Part shown: piece after piece, positions 45,801 to 57,736 of the stretch
How the letters are laid out: each line of letters opens with the position of its first letter
How positions within the stretch are numbered: the first letter of the stretch is position 1
Assembly: GCF_022965805.1 (NCBI RefSeq)
Contig: NC_133108.1
Coordinates: 24,333,545 to 24,397,544, forward strand
Direction: 5' to 3'
Length of the DNA: 64,000 nucleotides
DNA from: Primulina eburnea
Lineage: Eukaryota; Streptophyta; Magnoliopsida; Lamiales; Gesneriaceae
Made by a program: the position numbers and the translations under genes
The notes under the pieces: generated by a model
Seen by the model: the letters and a program-made list of their open reading frames with translations, nothing else
Told to the model about the DNA's origin: nothing
Database searches by the model: none

Positions 45801-45854
45801 GAAAATTTTAAATTTTTCTGCAAATTTTCAAACGCGAATTTTCGGGCCATTATA
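42847..45854 (+). repeat. Element E 5' LTR
   Basis: 3008 bp, starts TGTATAACC and ends GGGCCATTATA. It contains a duplicated CACCCGGTCGTCAGTTACCG block (45176 and 45259, period about 85) that is single in the 3' LTR, and about 60 bases near 43288-43350 that the 3' LTR lacks. The short ORFs in it are not conserved as proteins. Confidence 0.9.
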
Positions 45855-45856
45855 GC

Positions 45857-45868
45857 TGGTATCAGAGC
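45857..45868 (+). promoter_or_regulatory. Primer binding site of element E (tRNA-iMet type)
   Basis: TGGTATCAGAGC, two bases after the LTR end. Confidence 0.91.
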
Positions 45869-46093
45869 AATGGTTTTGTAAAGGGTTGTACTACTAATGA
45901 CCACGAGAAGCTCACGAATTCACGTCTTCGGTCTGTAAGTTTTAGATTTACGCATTTTATTTAAATCATGAATTATTTAACAGCATGTTTTCATGAAATA
46001 TTTTACGTCCAGATTTTTATTGTTCAGTATTTAAATTTAAATAAATTATTGAATTATGCATGTTGGTTACGTGTTTGTTATGTATGGAACAGT
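45869..46093 (+). other. Untranslated leader of element E
   Basis: 225 AT-rich bases before the gag ATG at 46094. Nothing further recognised. Confidence 0.6.
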
Positions 46094-47150
46094 ATGCCCC
46101 CTAGACGCATTCTTGAGCATACGAGAGATGATGAGACTCCCAGGAGGACAGAGAGCAGCAAAGGCAGGAGAGAGATTTACCACCTCCACCTCCACCGGAC
46201 AAGAATGCCCAGATGCTAGCTGAGATGACTCAATTCTTCGCACAGTTTTCGGGGAACAATGCCGTGGCGACCAGGCCGAGAGGGCCCGAGGCTGTCTATG
46301 AGCGCTTCATGAAGATGAGGCCGAAGGAGTTTTCAGGGACGTCTGATCCCATGATTGCCGAGGGCTGGATCAAGTCTCTCGAGGTTATCTTCGAGTTCAT
46401 GGAGCTTGGAGATGCAGACAGAGTTCGTTGTGCCACATATTTATTCGGAGAAAATGCCCACTTATGGTGGGAAGGAGCATCAGTAGCTTTGAACTTGGCT
46501 ACACTGAGTTGGACGTGCTTCACGGAGGTATTCTACTCCAAATATTTTACTGATGAAGTGCGCTCTAGATTGACCAAGGAGTTCATGACCCTGAGGCTGG
46601 GCGATCTGACTGTTACTGAGTTCGTCCGTAAGTTTGAGAGGGGTTGCCACTTTGTGCTCCTAATCGCCAGTGATGCTGGACCAAACTGAGACATTTTATG
46701 GATGGTCTGCGGCCGATCTTGCGCCGCGATGTTAGAGTGGCAGGCCCTACTACTTTTGAAGTCGCGGTTTCCAGAGCTCTTGCTGCAGAGCAAGATCAGA
46801 TTGACATTGAGAGGGACCGCCAGGGTAAGCAACCAGTCCTGGTACCACACCGTCCCCTTCCTCCTCAGCAGCAGCATCAGAACAAGAGGCCTTTCCATGG
46901 CCCACCCAAGAACAGAGGACAGAGGCAGCAGCATCAGGGACGTGCAGTCCCAAGGACCTTTGAGCACCCAGTCTGTCCCAAGTGCTCACGCCGCCATCCT
47001 GGAGCATGTATGTTTGGATCAGGAAAGTGTTACAAGTGTGGTAGTCCAGACCACTTAATTCCATAGTGCCCTCAGAGGAATCTGCCTACCCAAGGCAGAG
47101 TTTTGCCCTTCATGCAACAGAGACAAACCCGGAGACCATGCTCATGACAT
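46094..47150 (+). pseudogene. Element E gag (probable first exon), broken
   Basis: ATG 46094 opens MPPRRILEHTRDDE. After a frame change near 46190 the capsid runs to 46689 (FMKMRPKEFSGTSDP; AEGWIKSLEVIFEFM; ENAHLWWEGASVA; FTEVFYSKYFTDEV; EFVRKFERGCHF). Another shift near 46680 leads to MDGLRPILRRDVRVAG and the nucleocapsid CPKCSRRHPGACMFGSGKC YKCGSPDHLIP, where a TAG (from CAG) at about 47065 replaces Gln before the last knuckle Cys. The final codons before 47151 read GRVFALHATETNPETMLMT, the usual lead-in to the protease, and stop at a GT that fits a splice donor. Confidence 0.86.
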
Positions 47151-47350
47151 GTACCTTTAAGCTTTAAGTACTATTTGAATTTCAGTGTTTTGGGAATCGG
47201 GATTAAGATTTTGAATTTAGAAATTGTTATAGGATTGCATGCCCTACTCAGTATTATTTTTGGGAATTTTAGTTAGAAGAACTTTGGCCTTTGTTCTACA
47301 AGTTTAGTTCTTGTAACTATTGGGTTCAACTTAGAGTTCCGATCTTTCAG
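47151..47350 (+). other. Probable phase-1 intron between gag and protease of element E
   Basis: 200 bases from GTACCTTTAAG to a pyrimidine-rich GATCTTTCAG. The stretch has stops and no gag/pol likeness, while its flanks are adjacent parts of the conserved protein (MLMT before, GRIFISGSATKALI after). The last exon base is T where G would restore both an AG|GT donor and the glycine codon. Element C shows a similar interruption at the same codon (57737-58200). Splicing is inferred from sequence only. Confidence 0.65.
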
Positions 47351-50300
47351 GGAGAATTTTTATATCTGGTTCCGCTACGAAGGCCTTGATAAATTCAGGG
47401 GCCACTCACTCATTTATTTCGGAGGTCTTTGCTAAATTCCTCAAGGTCAAGACCGTTGGGCTAGATGTAGCCTATTCAGTAGTATTGCCTTCCGATGAGG
47501 AGATGACAGCTACCAATGTGATCCGAGACATAGATCTTGAGCTCCATGGCAATCTTGTTTATGCGGATCTTATCGTAGTGCCGATGCCAGAGTTTGACAT
47601 CATTCTAGGGATGGATTGGCTATTGCGGAACAGAGTTTTGACTTCCAACGGAGATCGGTTCTAGTCCGACCGCCTGGAATGGCTCAGTTCTTATTCGAGC
47701 CAGACAGGTACTTTTCTCTACCGCGCATTATTTCTTATGTCCAGGATAGAAAGCTTATGCATAGAGGGTGTCGGGCGTTTCTAGCGACCTTTGTATCTGT
47801 CCCTGAAGCACCAAGTCAGTCAGCCGCAGATGTTCCTATTGTTAAAGATTTTCTAGACGTTTTTCCGGAAGACGCCTCTGGTATACCACCCGAGCGAGAG
47901 GTGGATTTTTCTATTGAGCTTATGCCAGGTACGTCTCCGATATCAAAAGCATACCGATTAGCACCGATAGAGATGGTAGAGCTTAAGAAGCAGATTCAGG
48001 AACTTCTAGATAAGGAGTTCATTCGCCTGAGTTTTTTACCATGGGGCGCGCCAGTCTTATTTGTGAAGAGGAATGATGGCTCTATGAGGCTTTGCATTGA
48101 TTACCGGGAGTTGAACAGGGTTACAGTGAAGAACAAATAACCACTTCCGAGGATTGATGATTTGTTTGACCAGTTGCAGGGAGCTTCGATATTCTCCAAG
48201 ATAGATCTGCGTTCCGGTTATCACCAGTTGAGGGAGAAAGATGCTGATGTTTCCAAGACTGCTTTTAGGACTCGTTATGGCCACTACGAGTTCCTTGTGA
48301 TGCCGTTCGGTTTGACGAATGTGCCAACGGTCTTCATGGATCTCATGAATCGCATATTTCAGCTGTATCTTGACCAGTTTGTGATAGTATTCATAGACGA
48401 CATTCTCGTCTACTCCAAGAATAAGGAGGATCACAGCAGACATCTGACGACAGTGCTGCACACCTTGCAGAAGCATAAGTTATTCGCAAAGTTCAGTAAG
48501 TGCGAATTCTGGTTAGAGAAGGTGGCGTTCTTAGGCCACATTGTTTCTAACAGTGGTATTGAGGTAGACCCAGCAAAAGTTGCAGCAGTCAGATATTGGG
48601 TTGTGCCGCAGAATGCATCAGAGATCCGTAGTTTTCTTGCACTAGCAGGATATTATCGGAAGTTCATTAAAGGATTCTTTTCTATTTCCATTCCACTCAC
48701 ATCATTAACCAAGAAGAATGCTAAATTTGTGTGGAGCGAGGAGTGTCAGAAGAGCTTCGATACTCTGAAGCAAGCTCTTATCTCGGCACCTGGTTTGGCC
48801 ATGCCGTCAGGGCCCGGAGATTTTGTATTGTATACCGATGCTTCAAAGCTCGGTTTAGGCGCAATATTGATGCAGCATGGGAGGGTGATAGCGTATATAT
48901 GCTTCTCATCAGCTGAAAATCCATGAGAAAAACTACCCTACCCATGATCTATAGTTGGCCGCCGTAGTTTTTTCCTTGAAGATTTGGAGGCATTATCTAT
49001 ATGGAGAGAAGTGTCAGATCTTTACCGACCACAAGAGCCTCAAGTATTTCTTTACGCAGAAGGAGCTGAACATGCGTCAGAGGCGTTGGTTGGAACTTGT
49101 GAAGGATTATGACTATGACATTAGCTACCACTCGGGTAAAGCTAATGTAGTTGCAGATGCTTTGAGCAGGTAGGTCGCAACGATGGCTCATTTGACGATT
49201 CAGAGACCTCTTCAGACTGAGATGCAGAGATTTGGTCTAGAGACTTATCCTCTAGGTAGAGTTCCCTGTCTATCTACCTTGACTATTCAGTCCTCTCTTC
49301 TAGACCGTATTCGTAGTGGTCAGTCAGCAGATGAGCAGTTAGCAAAGTGGAAGCAGAGAGATGAGGCCAAGGGCAGTGTCTTGTATACAGTGAGCGACGG
49401 TATAGTCAGATATCGAGACAGGGTGTGGGTTCCTAGCGGTGATTCTCTCCGAGCAGATATTCTATCAGAGGCCCACATGTCGCTGTACTCTATTCACCCT
49501 AGGAGTACGAAGATGTACAGAGATATGCAGTTATTGTATTGGTGGCCCGGAATGAAGAAATACATCAGACGTTTTGTATCCGAGTGTCTGACTTGTCAGT
49601 TAGTGAAGGCGGAGCATCAGAGACCCGCAAGTTTGCTCAAGCCTCTTCCTATTCCCGATTGGAACTGGGAGAATGTTACCATGGACTTCGTGACCGGTTT
49701 GCCGAAGTCAGTCAGAGGATCAAATGCTATCTGGGTGATTGTAGATCGTCTTACCAAATCAGCGCATTTCTTGCCTATTAAGATGACTTTCACCATGATT
49801 CAGTATGCAGAGTTGTATATCCCAGAGATAGTCCGACTTCATGGTATCCCAGTTTCTATCGTATCTTACAGAGACCCTAGATTCACTTCCGCATTCTGGA
49901 AGAGTTTGCATTCGGCAGTGGGTACCAAGTTGCTGTTTAGCACAGCTTTCCATCCGCTGACAGATGGGCAGTCAGAGCGAGTTATTCAGATTTTGGAGGA
50001 TCTTCTCCGTGCTTGTGTGATTGATTTCTCTGGGAGTTGGGAGTTGAACTTGCCATTGGTAGAGTTCACCTATAACAACAGATTCCAGTCGTCTATTGGT
50101 ATGGCTCCGTATGAAGCACTGTATGGTCACAAGTGTAGATCTCTTGTTTGTTGGGATGAAGTAGGGGAGAGATCAGAGTTGGGTCCGGAGATTATTCAGC
50201 AGACTGCCGATGTAGTAGTCAAGATCTGTGATAGGATGCGGACTGCTCAGAGCCGACAGAAGAGCTATGCAGATTAGAGGAGGAGAGATCTAGAGTTTGC

Positions 50301-50724
50301 CATTGGCGACCATGTTTTCGTGAAGGTAGCAACTATGAAGGGTGTCATGCGGTTTGAAAAGAAAGGAAAGCTCAGTCCGACATTCATTGGACCATTTGAG
50401 ATCCTCGACAGAGTTGGGACGTTAGCTTAATCGTGTGGCTCTTCCGTCGAATCTGGCCGGAGTACATTGTGTTCTACGTCTCTATGCTGAGGAAGTATAT
50501 GGCGAATCCTTCGCATGTCTTGAACTTTTAGCCGTTGTAGCTTACTCCGAACCTATCGTATGAGGAGAGACCAGTGCAGATATTAGACAGATAGGAGAAG
50601 AAGCTTCAGAACAAGCTGGTGAAACGAGTGAAAGTCAAATGGCTCAACCATTCAGAAGAGGAAGTTATGTGGGAGTCTGAGCCAGAGATGACGAGTCGGT
50701 ACCCCGAGTTACTCGATGAGTTTT
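47351..50724 (+). pseudogene. Element E protease, RT, RNase H, integrase, chromodomain-like tail (broken)
   Basis: The protease starts at 47351; its catalytic Asp is Asn (LINSGATHSF). A shift near 47635 is followed by the linker and RT to a TAA at 48138 (a Tyr codon in relatives). RT continues in phase with FIDD near 48395 and RNase [19 protein letters not shown] 4-base AT insertion near 48895 and a TAG near 48952 follow, then RNase [14 protein letters not shown], a TAG at about 49171, and the integrase 49183-50277. In the last frame (from Met 49183) the triad positions are Asp168, Tyr229 and Glu265, so the second catalytic Asp is lost. Chromodomain-like remnants (KVKWLNHSEEE) lie near 50630-50665. 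Confidence 0.9.
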
Positions 50725-50742
50725 AATTTCGAGGACGAAATT
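50725..50742 (+). promoter_or_regulatory. Conserved hairpin before the polypurine tract, element E
   Basis: AATTTCGAGGACGAAATT, a perfect 7-bp stem with an AGGA loop, directly after the pol stop. The outer pair is A-T. Confidence 0.74.
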
Positions 50743-50746
50743 TCTT

Positions 50747-50760
50747 TTAAGGGGGAGGTT
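50747..50760 (+). promoter_or_regulatory. Polypurine tract of element E
   Basis: TTAAGGGGGAGGTT up to the TG of the 3' LTR. Confidence 0.86.
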
Positions 50761-53625
50761 TGTAGAACACGTAAATTAGACTACGTATAAGGCATGCATA
50801 ATTTCTAGCATTTTAAATTAAAATGATTTTTTCTATTATTATTTGCAATTATTTTATTTAAATTTATTTATTTTATTCAGTAGTTTAAGTATTACCTTTT
50901 CAGTTAATTAAGTGAGGCCGAACTAGAGTTGGAGTTTTGAGATAAAATATAAAATTAAAAAAAACATTCCCAGAGTTTATTTTAGCTAACTAGTAAGTTA
51001 ATTTAAGTTAAAAGGAGGTTTAAGGAATTGTTTTTAGTAACTTGAGGTAAATAGGAAATAAGTTCATTTAGGCTCCATAATTAATGTGTTAATTCACTAA
51101 ATTATTTAAAGGATAGGTAAGGCTCTAAAGATTTAAAATACACTAACTAAGCAATATTTCCCCTCCATTTCTATTTCAATTTTCAGCCACACCATAGGTG
51201 ACTAAGTACTTGCACTTTTAATCACCATTAATTAATAAATAAATCATTATCCTTGCCTTGTTTTAGAATGGTAGAATCGGTCATGCCTCCTTAATCCCTC
51301 CAAATAATTTTGAATATCAAACCATTTCAAATTCAAAGAGAGCAAGACTTGGTCTTGTCATCCTTTTTATATTGCTACTCCCTTTCCTCACTCCTAGCAT
51401 TCCCTCCCTCTCCATTTTTCGAAACTTTCAGAGTTATTTTGAGAGAAAAATCGTGAGGTACTAGGGGAATAACAAGAGAGAAAATTGAGTAGAAGTAAGA
51501 AAAAGAAGATCACTCCATATCCTCCACGCCGCGTCGTCGTTTCGTTCGTTTTCTTTTCAAAATGAAACCAAGGCATGGGTATATTCCCCTTGATCTTCAA
51601 TCAAGTCATATTAAAATTTTTAAATATTATATGATCATCATTTCCATGGCATAACCGAATTTGGATACCAATTTTCAAAGAAAAATCTGCACAGAATTTT
51701 TGTTCTCCTCTACTGCTTCACGGGTTGCATTGTTTCAATGGTTTCAGGGTATGGTTCGATTCCAGGCCTCCAAGGCTTCTCCTAGGCATGTACTAGGACA
51801 TGTTAGGAACACGTTTGTCCATTGGTTCGAGTCCCATGCAAGCCGAAATCCAGAGATGACAGCAACACCCCCTTAAGTGTCATATTGTGTTCGATTATTT
51901 TTAGTTGCTGTCCGAAGAGGAGTGTTGCTAATCTTGGCTGCCCTAGGGGCCTATAGCCATGGTTAGAACACCTCCCTATCATGTCTAAGACGTGACCAAG
52001 TTGCGCTTTTGAGGCTTGGTCCAAGGTGAATCGGTTTTCAAATCAAAAGAAACAAGAACAGCCCCCTCTTCGGCCCTTCTCATTTTACAGCAAGTGTGGT
52101 TTCGAGTTTGGTGGTATGGTGTGAATCTTGGTTGGCCTCTGGCCCATAGCCACGGTCCATGCCATACCTCGTGATGTCTAGATCGTGCCATAGTGAATCA
52201 AATGGCCACTGGAACGACACGAGACATCAAGCGAAGCAATACACCTCACGCACGCAAGGGTGCTCTCGGGTGGGACTTCTCGGCTGGTTTCATGAGTGGT
52301 TCGAATTGTGGCTGGCCTAGGGCCCTCAGCCATGGTTTCAAATCATTCCTTAGGATGTTGGGAAGAGGCTCTGGTCTGTGGTGCAAGCCCCAATGGCCGG
52401 TAGTCTTGAAAACGACGCAAGGAAACGAAGGCGCTGCTGCTGTATTTTGTGGACAGCAAGTAGTGCTTCGGTTCAGTGGCTCGTTCGAGTTCTTGGTTGA
52501 CTTTTAGCCTATGGCCTTGGACTGGACAGTGACTCATCGAGTTAAGAAGGTCATATTTTTGGCCGTTCGTGATTCAGATCATTTTAGAGGTGGTACGAGA
52601 AATTTCGGTGCGATGTGCCAAATTGACTCTCGGAAGAGCATTTCCTGTTTTGGCCTCCATTTACCAAAATTTCCGCCCTTTCCATCTTAGGAGCATTATA
52701 TCATCATTTTAAGTGTATTTTAATCATGACTAAATGATGGTTCGGTGTTGGTTCGGGTTGGCACGGAGTCATGATTAAATACGAAGTCGTTGGGCGTAAT
52801 TGTCTCGTTTTTGGATTCAATTACAAAGTTTGGTCAAGAAAATCATTTGCATATTTTTCATGTTAAATTTAGGTTGCAGAGAGCCTGGGAACGATCCAAC
52901 CTATGTGGTAAATATACAGGATATTTAATTATGTCATTTAATTATATTACGTGCATAAAATTATAAAATATTAATTTTTTTTTAGATTTATGCGATATTG
53001 CTTGTGCCCATTTTACGATCATGTGATTATTGCATCACCCGGTCGTCAGTTACCGATCAGTTCAGTTCAGTGCAGGGGCCACTTGCGTAGACCATAATCT
53101 CAACAGAAAATTTATGACATTTTATTTTATGACAGGGCTCGATTGAGGAAGCATTTCATTTATGATTTTCAGTCAGTTATGCACGTATTATAATTACTCA
53201 TGATAAGTTATTTTCACGTTATGCCTCATGGCATGATATTTTTACTCCCATGCAATTTTATTATATTATTTAATTTTTATTTATGATATATGCATGCTGA
53301 GTCTTTAGACTCACTAGACTTGATTGTTATAGGTACTGATGAGGTCGGGACCGAGGGCGAGGACCAGTGAGCTAGCTTTGGTCGGCAGTACTGGAACCCG
53401 AGGACCTCATTTTCAGCATATATCATTTTTATGCTTAACCATTTTTATCAATTGTTGGATTACTTTAAACTTGTATTTTGCGAACAATAATTTCTTCCAC
53501 TGCTATTTTGAACATTAAACTTGATTTATCAGTTTATTTTGTGAATGAGGCATTTTAATTATTTTAAAAAGAAAATTTAAATTTTTCCTCAAAAATTTTC
53601 AAACGCGAATTTTCGGGCCATTATA
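50761..53625 (+). repeat. Element E 3' LTR
   Basis: 2865 bp, starts TGTAGAACACG and ends GGGCCATTATA, followed by AATGT. It is shorter than the 5' LTR mainly by one missing copy of the CCGGTCGTCAG block and a gap near 51206. Confidence 0.92.
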
Positions 53626-53630
53626 AATGT
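53626..53630. repeat. Target site duplication of element E, right copy (AATGT)
   Basis: Pairs with 42842-42846. Confidence 0.93.
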
Positions 53631-55310
53631 ACAAGTCCTGTACTGGATACAATAACATCAAACTAGGTTTCAACTACTATATAACAAGTGTTGAATCCTA
53701 CTTCTGATCCGGATCTCCTCGCTAACTTTTCCTCTTTCATCCTCTTCTTCACCCTGATCCTGTCCCACCTGTTTTCTTGCACACATACAAACACGACAAC
53801 AGCCGGATAACTCTGGTGAGAATATAATCTCTGTATAAACAATGAATAAATGCAATCATATAAAAATATATAAAATCATAAACAGTCATCAATAACATGT
53901 ATCAAGTCTGAAAACATGAATTGATATAAAACTATAAATAAACTCGTGACTCGTCATCTCCGAATCGACTCATCTCTAATCTAGGGATCCTGATTTCTAG
54001 AAATTGTCTCATATATCGAATCTCAGCGATAGGAGTCGATCTGCTCCTAAGCAAACCTCGATATAAACCAAACATCTAGTGTCTTGGCATATCCGCCAAT
54101 GACTTGGCATATCCTGCCGAATTGGCATGTTTTGCCAATAACGAGGCATCTCCGCTCATGACTCAATACACACTTTGCTATAACTCAATAGATTAAGAAT
54201 ATCAGTATCATGAATTGCAAACATCAATGAAATAAATAAAGTATGTGGTTTTTGGGAAACTCGAGTCCAATCTGACTCAAGTCGATCTCCCTGATAACAT
54301 TGATTTATACCATTCTTTTGGTTGATCCGACTCTGTCGAAATCTCGGATTCAAAGCTTATCAATACTCCATCTGGAAATGACAATATCGAGGAGTATAAT
54401 ATCAATACACCGCTCAAATCAATACTGGATATAATCAGAACTAAATCAAATTCTGTTTGAGCGGCATAACTGTACAATCTCAATATACCCAACAATACAA
54501 ATCAATACATATCAATTCCTGCAACTCACAATCGATAACAACACAAATCTGATATCAAATCTCATCAAATCCATTCTGAAAATCATAAAAATTTCATATG
54601 GTATCCGTTATTGAATCCGGTTTCGATTATACGATGTCTAACATGTCAAGAACATCATATATGAATCATATCCGATTCTGGCAATACCATAATTTCAAAA
54701 CATAACAAAACATAGTAAAACTTACGTCAGTATGAAGCTCTCGTTGATAGAAGCACGGTCCTAAAGTCGGATTGAAATTCGAACAGACAGATTTTACGTA
54801 ACCTTCAATTCTAAATCAAGAACTTAGCTTTTCCCTTGAAATTCCTCTCGATTCTCTCTCTGAAGTTTGAAGGAAATGAAAACAAATTCTATATATATCA
54901 ATGCATGTGAAGGCTTGGTGGCTTCCTCCTTGTGCTGCACGTCTCGCGCATATGCGCGACCCTCCTCGGGTCATATGCGCGACACCTACTGGTCTCAACA
55001 TTTTTATTCTCGGCAACTCGCGCATATGCGCGCCCTTCTTCCGCGCATATGCGCGAGGTTCTATGGACATGGTATTTGTCAATACACATCCTCGTGCATA
55101 TGTGCGCCCTGTTTCGCGCATATGCACGAGGTCCTCTGCCTACCTTGCACATATGCATGCATCGGTGCCACGCATATGCATAGGGGTACTGTCCTCGCAC
55201 ATTGAATCTTCTCATACAACTCAAATCAAGTCTCGGAGCGATCCTTCTAATCACATCAAATTAGAAATCAATATTCGCCAATTAACAGAAAATAAATTTC
55301 GGGCATTACA
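53631..55310 (-). repeat. Element D 5' LTR, main fragment
   Basis: 1680 bp matching 36201-37911, continuing the LTR cut by E. The minus strand begins TGTAATGCCCG. It has the palindrome cassette 54944-55182 and a minus-strand TATATATAG near 54889-54898. Confidence 0.93.
54944..55182 (-). repeat. CGCATATGCG palindrome cassette, element D 5' LTR
   Basis: Eight or so boxes. 54944-54959 is the exact 16-base palindrome TCGCGCATATGCGCGA; others near 55018-55031, 55040-55056, 55094-55107, 55114-55130 and 55147-55182 have one or more changes, many of them CG to TG or CA. Confidence 0.88.
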
Positions 55311-55315
55311 TGTAC
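55311..55315. repeat. Target site duplication of element D, right copy (TGTAC)
   Basis: Pairs with 36082-36086. Confidence 0.93.
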
Positions 55316-57736
55316 AGCTCCGCGTACTGAGTCATGGTGAAAGTCTTCCAGATCGCTAGAAAATGCATTGATTTAGTGAGCCGATCAACAATAACCCAAA
55401 TTACAGTATATCCTCCAGTAGTCCAAGGAAGCCCTGTCACAAAGTCCAAGGTGATGTTCAACCATTTCCGCTCAGGAATAAGGAGTGGTCTCAGCTTCCC
55501 TGCAGGTCTCTGATGCTCTGGCATGACATGCTGATCAGTCAAGCATTCGGAAACGAATCGCAGAATATCTCGCTTCATGTCCAGCCACCAACAAAGAGTC
55601 TGAAGGTCCTTATACATCTTCGTACTCCTTGGATGGATGGAGTACGGGGTGTTGTGGGCCTCGCTCAAGAAATCTGCTCTCAGGGAATAACTGTCAGGAA
55701 CTTATAGGCAGTCCCTTTATCTGACTATGTCATCCACAACTGCATAAAGTCTCTCTGTCTCCACTTCTGCAACTGCTCTTCAAAAGTCTGCCCCGCCCGG
55801 ATTCTGTCCCTCAATGTTGGCTGTACTATCAGAGTAGCAAGATTCGGGGCATCGCTCCTGACATAAACTTCAAGCTCAAATCTCTGAATCTCCGCCTGTG
55901 ACGGTCTCAGTACCGACATATGGGCAGTCACTGCGTGCCTCCTGCTCAAAGCATCTGCAACCACATTAGCCTTACCTGGATGGTAGCTAATGTCACAGTC
56001 ATAATCCTTCACTAGCTCTAGCCATCTCCTCTGTCTCATATTCAGCTCTTTCTATGTGAAGAAGTACTTCAGGCTCTTGTGATCAGTAAAAATCCTGCAC
56101 TTCTTCCCATACTCCAAATCTTCAGAGCAAACACCACTGCTGCTAGCTCGAGGTCATGAGTCAGATAATTATTTTCACGGACCTTCATCCGCTCCTATAC
56201 ATCTATCATGCTGCATCAGAACCACGCCCAAACCGAGCTTCGATGCATCAGTGTAAACCACGAACTCTCCATGCCCTGATGGTATAGCTAGAACTGGTGC
56301 TATGGTCAATGCTAGCTTCAATCTGTCAAAGCTCTCCTGACACTCAGATTCCCAGATAAACTTGGCATTCTTCTTCGTCAAGGTGGTCATAGGCACCACA
56401 ATAGAAGAGAAGCCTTGAATGAACTTCCTGTAGTAACTAGCTAATCCCAAGAAGTTACAGATCTCTGTCACACTCTTAGGCACTGGCCAATCTCTGACTG
56501 CCTCGACCTTACTGGGGTCGACCTCAATACCATCCTGAGATACCATGTGCCCCAATAATGCCAACCTGTCAAGCCATAACTCGCACTTACTGAACTTGGT
56601 ATACATCCATTTGTCCTGTAAAGTCTGTAGTACGGTCCTCAGATGCTGGCTATGCTGCTCTATGCTCCTCGAATAGATCAGGATATCTTCAATGAAAACT
56701 ATGACTAACTGATCCAAGTATGGTTGAAACACGCGATTCATGAGATCCATGAAGATTGCTGGCGCGTTCGTCAAACCGAAGGGAATCACCATAAACTCAT
56801 ACTGCCCATAACGCGTCTGAAGCCTGTCTTATGCACGTCAGACTCTCTCACCTTCAACTGATGGTATCCGGATCGGAGGTCTATCTTCGATAACACTGAT
56901 GCTCCCTGAAGCTGATGAAACAAATCCTCGATCCTCGGCAACAGATACTTATTCTTGACTGTGACCATGTTCAACTCTCAACAGTCAATGCACAATCGCA
57001 TGCTGCCATCCTTCTTCTTCAGTAACAGAATTGGTGCGCCCCAAGGAGAAAAGCTAGGATGAATGAAACGCTTATCTAGCAAATCCTGTATCTGATCTTT
57101 AAGTTCTTTCATCTCGGTAGGTGCTAGACGGTAGGGTGCCTTGGAGATCGGAACTGTACCTGGCATGAGTCAATAGAGAAGTCCAGCTCTCTGTCTGGTG
57201 GGATGCCTGAAACATCGTCAGGGAAAACACTGGAGAACTCACTGACCACATCCACGTCCTCGAGCCTCTGGCTCGAACACGGACACAATGATGGCCAAAA
57301 ATGCCTGACAGCCTCTTTTCATAAGCTTCCTCGCACACAAACAGGAAATGACGTGTGGCATCCGCTGGTGTCTGGCTGCCTAAAAAACAATTGGCCCACC
57401 ACTGGGTGGTCAGAAAGACACTAAATTCTGTCAAAATTCTATGGTAGCTTCGTTCAACGAAAGCCAATCCATAACCAGAATGGTGTAAAACTCCGGCAAC
57501 AGTAGCACTATCAAATCTGCGTGCACCTTATATTTCTATAACTGAAGCTCCAATCTCTTAACTATCTGGTAAGTGAAAATCTGATCCCTGGATGGGATCG
57601 ATACCCTGAACCCTAAATCCATCGCTACTAGTATGATTCCTAGTCACTTGATGAATGAATGATTCAGATATAAACGAATGTGTAGCTCCTGAATCTAGAA
57701 GTGCATACGTGGCTACACTTGAAATATATATCCTCC
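55316..57736 (-). pseudogene. Element C protease, RT, RNase H and start of integrase (broken)
   Basis: Minus strand. The protease retains DSG (ALLDSGATHSF, near 57685). RT is in pieces: 56978-57166 ([29 protein letters not shown], then a stop), 56786-56974 ([17 protein letters not shown]), and 56175-56792, in which the catalytic motif reads FIED, an Asp-to-Glu change near 56700. RNase H follows ([17 protein letters not shown]), broken near 56190-56040. Piece 55725-56039 is RNase H end and linker ([16 protein letters not shown]). The integrase zinc finger and first catalytic Asp region lie at 55316-55668 (SEAHNTPYSIHP; LDFVTGLP), with the second zinc-finger Cys pair altered (CLTDQ). It is cut by D and goes on at 36086. 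Confidence 0.9.

Larger units (their letters stand above)
42847..53625 (+). mobile_element. Element E: Ty3/gypsy chromovirus, plus strand, with unusual TG...TA LTR ends and a probable intron
   Basis: 10.8 kb with LTRs 42847-45854 and 50761-53625, PBS, gag, a probable 200-base intron, protease, RT, RNase H, integrase, chromodomain-like end and polypurine tract. It is bounded by AATGT copies inside the 5' LTR of D. The gag and pol are nearer to element C than to A, B or D. By-eye LTR samples give 7-9 percent difference. The coding region has at least four in-frame stops, several shifts, and Asp lost from both protease and integrase active sites. Confidence 0.93.
36087..55310 (-). mobile_element. 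Element D: Ty3/gypsy chromovirus, minus strand, carrying nested element E
   Basis: On the minus strand: 5' LTR (55310-53631 plus 42846-42734, split by E), PBS 42728-42717, gag, protease, RT, RNase H, integrase, hairpin, polypurine tract, 3' LTR 37911-36087. The TGTAC duplication fixes the borders. The gag and pol closely resemble element A, while the GC-rich LTR cassette is the CGCATATGCG kind of element O. In a sample of about 430 bp the LTRs differ by about 6 percent, so D is older than A. Many frameshifts. Confidence 0.94.
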
